A model generated the notes under the pieces. It ran no database searches. It saw only the letters and a list, made by a program, of their open reading frames with translations, and was not told the DNA's origin. A stretch of 12,525 nucleotides of DNA. Origin: Halovenus sp. (GTDB lineage: Archaea > Halobacteriota > Halobacteria > Halobacteriales > Haloarculaceae). The translations under genes and the position numbers were made by a program. The stretch lies in the NCBI GenBank assembly GCA_028275145.1, contig JAQCNG010000189.1, positions 1-12,525 of the forward strand, in the 5' to 3' direction. Of the stretch, positions 1-5,002 are shown one piece after another. Position 1 is the first letter of the stretch. Each line of letters opens with the position of its first letter.

Positions 1-747
1 GAGAAGTCCCGGGTCGGCGCACCGACGACCCAGACGATGCACGACAAGGGGCTGACCACCACCATCGACTGGAAGGACAAGGACGCGTACGGACGGTCGA
101 TCTCCTCGAAAAAGCGCAGTCAGATGCACCGCCTGCGCAAGTGGCAGGAGCGCATCCGCACAAAGGATGCCGGCGAGCGCAATCTCCAGTTTGCGCTCTC
201 GGAGATCGACCGGATGGCCTCGGCGCTCGGTGTGCCGCGGTCGGTCCGGGAGGTCGCGTCGGTCATCTACCGCCGCGCGCTGAAGGACGACCTCATCCGC
301 GGGCGCTCTATCGAGGGCGTGGCGACCAGCGCACTCTACGCGGCCTGTCGAAAGGAGGGTATCCCCCGGAGTCTCGAGGAGATATCGGAGGTCTCGCGGG
401 TCGAGCGAAAGGAGATCGGGCGCACCTACCGGTACATCTCCCAGGAGCTCGGTCTGGAGATGGAACCGGTCGACCCGAAAAGGTACGTCCCCCGCTTCTG
501 TTCGGAGCTGGAGCTCTCGGGTGAGGTCCAGACAAAAGCAAAGGAGATAATCGAGACGACCGCCGAAAAGGGACTGCTCTCCGGCAAGTCACCAACGGGT
601 TACGCCGCCGCGGCCATCTATGCGGCGTCACTGCTGTGCAACGAGAAAAAGACCCAGCGCGAGGTTGCCGACGTCGCACAGGTCACCGAGGTGACCATCC
701 GGAACCGCTACCAGGAGCAGATCGAGGCGATGGGCATTCACAGCTGA
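1..747 (+). CDS. tfb: Transcription initiation factor TFB (TFIIB family), 5' end cut by the window
   Basis: Archaeal general transcription factor that binds TBP-TATA and the BRE and recruits RNA polymerase. The frame is open from base 1 (248 residues visible, TGA stop), so the gene starts upstream and its N-terminal zinc ribbon is not seen. The visible part begins in the conserved B-reader/linker ([20 protein letters not shown], then the [18 protein letters not shown] segment). Two cyclin repeats follow: about residues 66-160 (from [16 protein letters not shown], with [20 protein letters not shown]) and about 163-248 (with [20 protein letters not shown] and the closing helix-turn-helix [19 protein letters not shown]). 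The first internal ATG, at 37, is not the true start because conserved linker sequence lies before it. Haloarchaea carry several tfb paralogues, and which one this is cannot be told from the sequence. Family assignment is very secure. Confidence 0.97.
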   Translation, partial: EKSRVGAPTTQTMHDKGLTTTIDWKDKDAYGRSISSKKRSQMHRLRKWQERIRTKDAGERNLQFALSEIDRMASALGVPRSVREVASVIYRRALKDDLIRGRSIEGVATSALYAACRKEGIPRSLEEISEVSRVERKEIGRTYRYISQELGLEMEPVDPKRYVPRFCSELELSGEVQTKAKEIIETTAEKGLLSGKSPTGYAAAAIYAASLLCNEKKTQREVADVAQVTEVTIRNRYQEQIEAMGIHS

Positions 748-776
748 CTCTATCGAACGACACTGCGAGCAAAACC

Positions 777-791
777 CGGTTGGTCTTTTTT
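777..791 (+). terminator. T-tract terminator after tfb
   Basis: A run of six T (786-791) lies 39 bases after the tfb stop, behind a GC-rich CCGGTTGG stretch. U-rich runs without a strong hairpin are the usual archaeal terminator. Inferred from position and composition. Confidence 0.55.
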
Positions 792-819
792 GTTCTCTGA
801 GGCCCCCATTTTCGACCCC

Positions 820-901
820 TTTCCCCGGCGACCCTCGTCTGATACCCCCCTTTCCCCGGCGACCCCCGTCTGATGCCCCTCTTTCCCCGGCGACCCCTGT
901 C
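820..901. repeat. 31-base tandem repeat, about 2.6 copies
   Basis: The core TTTCCCCGGCGACCC starts at 820, 851 and 882, an exact 31-base period. Copies 1 (820-850) and 2 (851-881) differ at only a few positions in the tail (CTCGTCTGATACCC versus CCCGTCTGATGCCC). Copy 3 keeps about 20 bases and then diverges after CTGTC. The array is non-coding as far as I can see. It sits just beyond the tfb T-tract and about 35 bases before a strong dyad. Runs of C make one strand very pyrimidine-rich. Its role is unknown. Confidence 0.9.
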
Positions 902-936
902 GAACCCGAGCACAGAGCCGCGACTACAGAAGAGAG

Positions 937-960
937 TTTCAGTAACGCCGGTTACAGAAA
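937..960. promoter_or_regulatory. 24-bp inverted repeat upstream of the small membrane protein gene
   Basis: Arm TTTCAGTAAC (937-946) and arm GTTACAGAAA (951-960) are reverse complements except for one A/A pair, separated by GCCG. The dyad ends about 15 bases before the TATA-like element at 972-982, a place where archaeal activators and some repressors bind. A protein-binding operator is inferred. The arms do not match a haloarchaeal operator I recognise. Confidence 0.55.
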
Positions 961-971
961 TATCCTTCAGA

Positions 972-995
972 TTACACTTATGTGGGTGGCACCCA
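972..995 (+). promoter_or_regulatory. Promoter of the 88-aa gene with a second dyad
   Basis: A TATA-like TTACACTTATG (972-982) is centred about 27-30 bases before the ATG at 1007, as expected for a leaderless transcript. Just after it, TGGGTG (983-988) and CACCCA (990-995) form a perfect 6+1+6 dyad between TATA and the predicted start site, where a bound repressor would block polymerase. Promoter placement is inferred; the dyad is seen directly. Confidence 0.5.
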
Positions 996-1006
996 TGTGT
1001 ATAGAT

Positions 1007-1273
1007 ATGTACGACAGAGATACCCCGTCGTCGTCGCCGTCGACGTACAGCACGCACACCCACCACGAGCAGCGAACCCTCGGCGGACTCGTCGCGTACC
1101 TGCTGACCGTTCCCGCACTGCTCGCGGTCATGGCTGCGCCGGCCGTCGTGTTCGGCGCACTGCTCGGGGTCGCCGGCCTCGCGCTCGGAGAGCGCACGGT
1201 CCATCGACTCCGCGGACTGGGCGAGAGCAGTCGCCCGTCGCCGTCGAACACCCCCGTGGTCGGGGCCGAGTGA
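1007..1273 (+). CDS. Small hypothetical membrane protein (88 aa)
   Basis: I do not recognise a named family. The N-terminus (residues 1-26) is polar, rich in Ser/Thr/His and includes THTHHEQR. A long hydrophobic stretch at about 28-60 (LVAYLLTVPALLAVMAAPAVVFGALLGVAGLAL) could form one long or two short membrane helices joined by a Pro-containing turn. A basic patch (RTVHRLRG) and a polar tail follow. In-frame ATGs also lie at 980 and 995. I chose 1007 because it sits 27 bases from the TATA-like element and because the extra upstream residues look like promoter sequence. A T-tract follows the stop, so it is probably a monocistronic unit. The overlapping minus-strand frames look like shadows. 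Existence as a gene is likely; function is unknown. Confidence 0.65.
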   Translation: MYDRDTPSSSPSTYSTHTHHEQRTLGGLVAYLLTVPALLAVMAAPAVVFGALLGVAGLALGERTVHRLRGLGESSRPSPSNTPVVGAE

Positions 1274-1303
1274 GCAACCGCGACACAGCGCGTCTCTCTG
1301 CCG

Positions 1304-1314
1304 AGTTCTTTTTT
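1304..1314 (+). terminator. T-tract terminator of the 88-aa gene
   Basis: TTCTTTTTT (1306-1314) lies about 33 bases after the TGA at 1273, in the gap between convergent genes. Plausible U-tract terminator for the plus-strand gene. Confidence 0.5.
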
Positions 1315-1354
1315 GCTGTTCCGTTCTGGACCGGTCACACAGTCAGCAACGGCG

Positions 1355-2476
1355 CTACTGCACCGCGGCCGTCGCCTCGCGCATGATGTCGAGTGCCTCC
1401 TCCAGAGTCTCGATGTCGGTGGCGTAGGAGATGCGCGCGTAGCCCTCGCCCTCGTCACCGAACGCCTCGCCGGGGACGACCACGACGCCGCGGTCGATTA
1501 CCTCGTCGACCCAGCCCTCGGGGACGCGGGGCATCGCGTAGAACGCCCCCTCCGGGGTGGGGCAGTCGAGCCCCATCTCCGCGAACGCGTCGACGAGGAG
1601 GTCCCGGCGGCGCTCGAAGGCCGCGGCCATCTCCTCGACCGGGTCCTGTGGCCCGGAGAGTGCCGCCTCGGCGGCGTACTGGGCGGGCGCGCTGGCACAG
1701 GCCTGGACGTACTGGTGGACACGCAGCATGCGCTCGGTTCGCTCGTGGCTCGCCGTCACCCAGCCGAGTCGCCAGCCGGTCATCGAGTAGGTCTTCGAAC
1801 AGGCGTTGACCAGAACAACGTTGTCTGTCTCGGCGAACTCCGCCGGCGACCGGTGTTCACCCTCGAATATCATGTGCTCGTACACCTCGTCGGAGACACA
1901 CACCACGTCGTGTTCGTCGGCGATGCGGGCAAACGCGCGCATATCCTCGACGGACTGGACCGCACCGGTGGGGTTCGCGGGGCTGTTGACGACGAACGCG
2001 GCCGTCTGGTCGGTGATGGCCTCCTCGACAGTCGCGGGGTCGAGGGTGAGGTCCTCCCGCAGCGGAACCGGTCGGGCGGTCCCCCCCGCGAGTCTCGTCA
2101 GCGCGTCGTAGGAGACGAAACCGGGGTCCGGGAAGACGACCTCGTCGCCGGACTCGACGTGGGCCTCCATCACGATGTGGAGCGCCTCGCTGCCGCCGGC
2201 GGTTGCGATGACGTTCGCGGGGTCGACGGCGAGATTGTTGTCGCGCTCGTGTTTCGCGGCGATCGCCTCGCGTAGCTCTCGGGTGCCCTTGTTCGAGGTG
2301 TAGCCGTCGGCCTCGCCGGCGTCGATTGCCTCGGTTGCGGCCTCGCGGGCGTGGACCGGCGTCGGAAAGTCCGGCTGTCCCAGCCCGAGGTTGATGGCGT
2401 CCTCGCCGGCCGCCTCGAACACCTCGCGGATACCGCTTATCGACATCTGCTCCACACGGCTCGAGAACTCAGTCAT
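1355..2476 (-). CDS. Pyridoxal-phosphate-dependent aminotransferase, class I/II fold (373 aa)
   Basis: Cytosolic aminotransferase that moves an amino group between an amino acid and a 2-oxo acid using PLP. The fold-type I landmarks are all present. The N-terminal substrate segment is INLGLGQPDFPTP (29-40) and the phosphate-binding turn is TAGGSEA (92-98). NSPANPTG (164-171) has the PLP-stacking/hydrogen-bonding Asn168. SDEVYE (195-200) has Asp196, which pairs with the pyridine nitrogen, and Tyr199. The Schiff-base Lys228 lies in SKTYSMTGWRLGW, and Arg348 in YARIS binds the substrate carboxylate. Length is normal for aspartate/aromatic aminotransferase subfamily Ib. Substrate cannot be fixed from sequence; aspartate, alanine or aromatic amino acids are all possible. 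The ATG at 2476 was preferred to a GTG at 2518 because GTTAAC (2501-2506) lies 27 bases upstream, giving a leaderless start. A dyad overlaps its BRE. Confidence 0.95.
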   Translation of the reverse strand: MTEFSSRVEQMSISGIREVFEAAGEDAINLGLGQPDFPTPVHAREAATEAIDAGEADGYTSNKGTRELREAIAAKHERDNNLAVDPANVIATAGGSEALHIVMEAHVESGDEVVFPDPGFVSYDALTRLAGGTARPVPLREDLTLDPATVEEAITDQTAAFVVNSPANPTGAVQSVEDMRAFARIADEHDVVCVSDEVYEHMIFEGEHRSPAEFAETDNVVLVNACSKTYSMTGWRLGWVTASHERTERMLRVHQYVQACASAPAQYAAEAALSGPQDPVEEMAAAFERRRDLLVDAFAEMGLDCPTPEGAFYAMPRVPEGWVDEVIDRGVVVVPGEAFGDEGEGYARISYATDIETLEEALDIMREATAAVQ

Positions 2477-2500
2477 ACGCGAACGACCGGCCCGCGAGGG

Positions 2501-2530
2501 GTTAACACTGCCGGTCACACTGGTCCGGCA
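2501..2530 (-). promoter_or_regulatory. Aminotransferase promoter with dyad over the BRE
   Basis: The TATA-like GTTAAC (2501-2506) lies 27 bases before the ATG at 2476. Directly upstream on the minus strand, TGCCGG (plus-strand 2509-2514) and CCGGCA (2525-2530) form a perfect 6-base inverted repeat with a 10-base spacer that covers the expected BRE. Binding there would compete with TFB. The dyad is seen directly; the operator role is inferred. Confidence 0.5.
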
Positions 2531-2558
2531 ACTGTCGACGGACGCTGTCTGTCGCCGG

Positions 2559-2789
2559 TCAGGCGTGTATCGGAATCCACCAGACGCGGCTGCGGCCGCC
2601 GACTTTCTTGCTCGTGAGCTCCGTTCGTGCGGCGAGTTCGTGCAACTTGTTCAGCGCAGTGCGTCGCGAACAGCCGAGTTCCTCGGCGACCCCGCTGGCG
2701 GTCAGCGGTTCGGCGTGGTCGTCACGCTCCTCGAAGACGGCCGTCACGTCGGTGAGTTCGAACTCCGTGTCTCGCCCTCGCTGGCTCAT
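2559..2789 (-). CDS. Small winged helix-turn-helix DNA-binding protein (76 aa)
   Basis: A single-domain wHTH of the small haloarchaeal type. After an acidic N-terminal helix (residues 11-27), the HTH runs AEPLTASGVAEELGCSRRTA (27-46). The recognition helix is about 40-53 (CSRRTALNKLHELA) and the wing LTSKKVGGRSRVWWIP is at about 58-73. There is no effector domain, so it probably binds DNA as a dimer or works with partners. The ATG at 2789 is favoured over the in-frame ATG at 2804 because TATAAG on the minus strand (about 2814-2819) lies 27 bases upstream. It is divergent from the GIDE-like operon and 82 bases upstream of the aminotransferase, whose promoter dyad (2509-2530) is a reasonable target. 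That pairing is a guess. Regulator identity is good, target unknown. Confidence 0.85.
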   Translation of the reverse strand: MSQRGRDTEFELTDVTAVFEERDDHAEPLTASGVAEELGCSRRTALNKLHELAARTELTSKKVGGRSRVWWIPIHA

Positions 2790-2812
2790 GTCTGCCTCTG
2801 GCACCCCGGCCT

Positions 2813-2820
2813 ACTTATAC
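2813..2820 (-). promoter_or_regulatory. Promoter of the winged-helix gene
   Basis: On the minus strand the bases read GTATAAGT, centred about 27 bases before the ATG at 2789. A good archaeal TATA box and the basis for the chosen leaderless start. Confidence 0.6.
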
Positions 2821-2865
2821 TTTGGCTGGTGGGTCGTCCGCCGGTGGGGGCAAAATCACCGTCAG

Positions 2866-2916
2866 TTATATGATAGTCTGTTGCAAACGTGCCTGCATCT
2901 CCGTTACGAGAGGAGG
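2866..2916 (+). promoter_or_regulatory. TATA box and Shine-Dalgarno of the GIDE-like operon
   Basis: The TATA-like TTATATGA (2866-2873) would start transcription near 2896-2900, leaving a leader of about 25-30 bases that carries AGGAGG (2911-2916), nine bases before the ATG at 2926. This is the one clear Shine-Dalgarno-led start in the window; most others appear leaderless. It fixes the start codon. Confidence 0.65.
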
Positions 2917-2925
2917 AAAACACAG

Positions 2926-3933
2926 ATGGGATACGAGCCAGTAACGGTCAGAGAGGCGGCAGAACTCGAGGTGCTACTGTTCGTGGCACTGGCGTTTGTC
3001 GGCGGACTGCTGGTCATCTACTGGGGGTTCCAGACCTACCAGTTCGGCCGCATCATCCGGGACACACCGCCGGAGCCGATACAGTCCGTCGCGATGGGCC
3101 GGACCGAAATAAGCGGGGAGATTCAGCCCGCAACCCGGGTGTACGACCAGCCGTTCACCCCGGGCCAGTGCGTCTACGGCGAACTCGAGGTCGAGGAGTA
3201 CAGGGACACCGCCGACGACGACAACGAAAAGGAGTGGACAACGGTCCAGACGGACTCGTTTTCCACCCCGTTCTACATCGACGACGGAACCGGTGAGATG
3301 CTCGTCGACCCGGACGAGGACACCATCTACGAGATATCCGAGGACCACTCGGTGACAGTCGAGGTGGACGGGGGCGAACCGCCGCCGGGTCCGGTCCAGG
3401 CGTTTCTCGCGAGCGGACCCGACAGTAGGCGGGGCTCTGACGACGGGGACGGCCTCGGGGGCAAACTCAGGGGTGTTCTGGCCCGACTCTCCCCGTTCGG
3501 TGGTGACGACGAACCCGACAGTCGGGGCGGCGACCCGGACGCGGTCGACGTGGACCAGCGCGAACCCGACCCCGGGGGTGTCGACCACATCGAGCGGTCC
3601 GAACTCGGATCGGTGTCACAGACGGGCAACAAGCGCAGGTACAGCCAGACGGTGCTGCCGCTGAGCGACGAGGGGTACGTCTTCGGCGGCGCGACGCGCG
3701 CTGACCCCGACGAGGCGGTTCCAGATAACGGGGCCGTTCTCCTCCGGACTGACCCCAGCACCGGCGAGTTCATCGTCTCCGACAGAGACGAGTTCGACCT
3801 CGCCGACACCTACCGGAACCGCTCAGTCATGTACATCACCGCGGGTGTCGTCGCGAGCGTGTTCATCCTGGCGGTGCTCGTCCAGATACTCCTCACGGGG
3901 CCGCTGTACGGAATCGAGGCGGCGATGCCATGA
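2926..3933 (+). CDS. GIDE-domain-like membrane protein ('E3 ubiquitin ligase family' by homology only, 335 aa)
   Basis: Membrane protein with a central domain like GIDE, the family often auto-named E3 ubiquitin ligase. No RING finger is present, so ligase activity should not be assumed. One helix is near the N-terminus (about 15-35, LEVLLFVALAFVGGLLVIYW) and one at the C-terminus (about 303-324, YITAGVVASVFILAVLVQIL). Between them are the landmarks SVAMGRTEISGEIQP (54-68), CVYGELEVEEYRD (82-94), WTTVQTDSFSTPFYIDDGTG (104-123) with VDPDED, and RRYSQTVLPLSDEGYVFGGA (238-257). Residues about 163-226 form an acidic, Gly/Asp-rich, probably disordered insert interrupting the domain. The start is set by AGGAGG nine bases upstream. 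Its stop overlaps a 19-codon ORF that leads into the DUF3592-like gene. Function in archaea is unknown; a role at the membrane is inferred. Confidence 0.8.
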   Translation: MGYEPVTVREAAELEVLLFVALAFVGGLLVIYWGFQTYQFGRIIRDTPPEPIQSVAMGRTEISGEIQPATRVYDQPFTPGQCVYGELEVEEYRDTADDDNEKEWTTVQTDSFSTPFYIDDGTGEMLVDPDEDTIYEISEDHSVTVEVDGGEPPPGPVQAFLASGPDSRRGSDDGDGLGGKLRGVLARLSPFGGDDEPDSRGGDPDAVDVDQREPDPGGVDHIERSELGSVSQTGNKRRYSQTVLPLSDEGYVFGGATRADPDEAVPDNGAVLLRTDPSTGEFIVSDRDEFDLADTYRNRSVMYITAGVVASVFILAVLVQILLTGPLYGIEAAMP

Positions 3934-3989
3934 GCGTGCCAGCCGACGCCGCCGACCGCCCGCAGTCGACGCCGGGGGGTGTCGACTGA
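3930..3989 (+). CDS. 19-aa ORF bridging the GIDE-like and DUF3592-like genes (possible coupling ORF)
   Basis: The frame encodes MSVPADAADRPQSTPGGVD. Its ATG (3930-3932) overlaps the stop of the upstream gene (ATGA), and its TGA (3987-3989) overlaps the ATG of the next gene (TGATG). It uses the third reading frame, so the three ORFs run end-to-start without a gap. A weak GAGG (3916-3919) lies ten bases before its ATG. No family is recognised. It may be a true microprotein, a leader that passes ribosomes from one gene to the next by termination-reinitiation, or chance. The double overlap is seen directly; translation is inferred. Confidence 0.4.
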   Translation: MSVPADAADRPQSTPGGVD

Positions 3990-4534
3990 TGGCTCCCGGA
4001 CTCGGCCGGGTCCTGCTCGGCGTCGTTCTGGTCGGCCTGGGCTGTGTGGGCGTGTTCGCGGGCTTCGAGTTCGCCGCCTACGAGCAGACCATCGCCGACC
4101 GCGAGGTGACGACGCCGGGGGAGCCGTTCGGCCAGGATGTCTACCAGCTTCCGGACGGCAACTGGACCTACAGCTTCGATTACGAGTACAGCTTCAACCA
4201 GCGCGCGGAGGTGCGTGACCAGGGGCTCGCGGACCTGTACATCGACCGGGTGGACGGTGTCGGCAGCGAGGCGGGGATAGCCGGGAGAGAGAGCTACACG
4301 AACACAAAATCCGGCGGGAAATCCGACACACAGGGCCAGGCACGGAGCGAGATGGAGAGCAACTTCAACCGGAACGGGACGGTCACGGTCTACGTCGACC
4401 CGTTCTACCCGGCCGAGGGCTCGCTCTCCGGTGTGAGGACCCCCGTTCCCGAGATACTCCAGTACGGCGGCGCTGTCGTCGTGTCGCTGGGGCTGGTTGT
4501 GCTCGCACGGATGGCGCGGCGGGTCTCTGCCTGA
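3989..4534 (+). CDS. DUF3592-like membrane protein (181 aa)
   Basis: Two-helix membrane protein: helix 1 at about 6-29 (GRVLLGVVLVGLGCVGVFAGFEFA) and helix 2 at about 155-175 (LQYGGAVVVSLGLVVLARMAR). The extramembrane domain of about 120 residues contains NWTYSFDYEYSFN and a closing GTVTVYVDPFYPAEGSL. The pattern of TM, a Y/F-rich beta segment, a 'VxVYVDPxxP' strand and TM is that of DUF3592 proteins, whose function is unknown. The ATG at 3989 overlaps the stop of the bridging mini-ORF, with a G-rich stretch (GGGGGGTG, 3974-3981) just before it that could act as a weak ribosome-binding site. It is co-transcribed with the GIDE-like gene, as no promoter is visible between them. No T-tract follows the stop. 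Family assignment is by pattern and moderately sure. Confidence 0.75.
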   Translation: MAPGLGRVLLGVVLVGLGCVGVFAGFEFAAYEQTIADREVTTPGEPFGQDVYQLPDGNWTYSFDYEYSFNQRAEVRDQGLADLYIDRVDGVGSEAGIAGRESYTNTKSGGKSDTQGQARSEMESNFNRNGTVTVYVDPFYPAEGSLSGVRTPVPEILQYGGAVVVSLGLVVLARMARRVSA

Positions 4535-4615
4535 GCGGTTGGCTCTCGCCTCGAACCACTGTACCGGTCAGTCGACGGGGGTCGGAGTCGCCGCCGCGTG
4601 TCGCCCCTTCGACGC

Positions 4616-4622
4616 GTTCAAG
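4616..4622 (+). promoter_or_regulatory. Weak TATA-like element of the 72-aa gene
   Basis: GTTCAAG (4616-4622) is centred 27 bases before the ATG at 4646. It is a poor TATA match but correctly placed for a leaderless start. The rest of the 111-base gap shows nothing I can name. Confidence 0.35.
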
Positions 4623-4645
4623 CCCCGGCCGGCCCACCGTCGGCT

Positions 4646-4864
4646 ATGGAGCTAACCGACAGGGAACACGATGTGGTCACCAGCGTCTGGGGAGAGGATA
4701 TCCCGCGGAATCTCGGGGATGTGAGCCGCCGGCAACTGGTGGCGATGCACGACCGCATCTCGCAGGCTGTCCAGACCGCGTACGTCGACAACGACGAGGA
4801 ATCCCTGACCGTGTTGCTCCCCATCGAGCGCAAACTCGTCACCGTCCTCCACGACCGACTTTGA
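4646..4864 (+). CDS. Small acidic hypothetical protein (72 aa)
   Basis: I do not recognise the family. The protein starts MELTDREHDVV and contains PRNLGDVSRRQLVAMHDRIS (20-39) and ESLTVLLPIERKLVTVLHDR (52-71). It looks mostly helical with amphipathic character, has no membrane segment and no Cys, and has the acidic composition of a soluble haloarchaeal protein. A start at 4598 is open in frame, but the extra residues (SPLRRVQAPAGPP) are basic and unlike the rest. The ATG at 4646, with an element 27 bases upstream, is preferred. It is convergent with the CBS-domain transporter, with the 40-base repeat array filling the gap. A real gene is likely; function is unknown. Confidence 0.65.
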   Translation: MELTDREHDVVTSVWGEDIPRNLGDVSRRQLVAMHDRISQAVQTAYVDNDEESLTVLLPIERKLVTVLHDRL

Positions 4865-4870
4865 GTTGTC

Positions 4871-5002
4871 CTCCACCGGTTCCACCACGTGACCATCTCT
4901 CGGCCGGTCACTCCACCGGTTCCACCACGTGACCACCTCTCGGCCGGTCACTCCGCCGGTTCCACCACGTGACCATCTCTCGGCCGGTCACTCCGCCGGT
5001 TC
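4871..5002. repeat. 40-base tandem repeat, three copies plus a 12-base partial
   Basis: Copies at 4871-4910, 4911-4950 and 4951-4990, with a partial copy at 4991-5002, differ at only two positions (A/G at unit position 5, T/C at position 26). The unit starts CTCCACCGGTTCC, contains CCACGTGACC and ends CTCGGCCGGTCA. The TGA stop of the minus-strand transporter gene is the last three bases of copy 3 (4988-4990), and the partial copy lies in its final codons. The array therefore looks like repeated duplication of the gene end plus its 3' flank. Each unit contains GTGACC (for example 4889-4894) that can pair with GGTCAC (4906-4911) across 11 bases, giving a row of alternative hairpins between two convergent genes. 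Confidence 0.95.

Noticed and set aside
840..880. CTGA/TGATG motifs in the repeats as a C/D box RNA
   Set aside because: C and D box spacing and the paired C'/D' boxes are not present.
820..901. 31-base repeats as a CRISPR array
   Set aside because: The period leaves no unique spacers: the whole unit repeats head to tail, there are fewer than three copies, and no cas gene is near.
683..1204. 173-codon minus-strand frame across the tfb 3' end, 31-base repeats and 88-aa gene
   Set aside because: It runs through tandem repeats and promoter elements, and its product is Arg/Gly-rich without a recognisable family.
1313..2275. 320-codon frame antisense to the aminotransferase
   Set aside because: The aminotransferase has every catalytic landmark. 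The antisense product shows no domain.
4871..5002. 40-base repeats as CRISPR or as an insertion-sequence end
   Set aside because: Units are contiguous without spacers, and there is no transposase or target duplication. They overlap a gene's stop codon.
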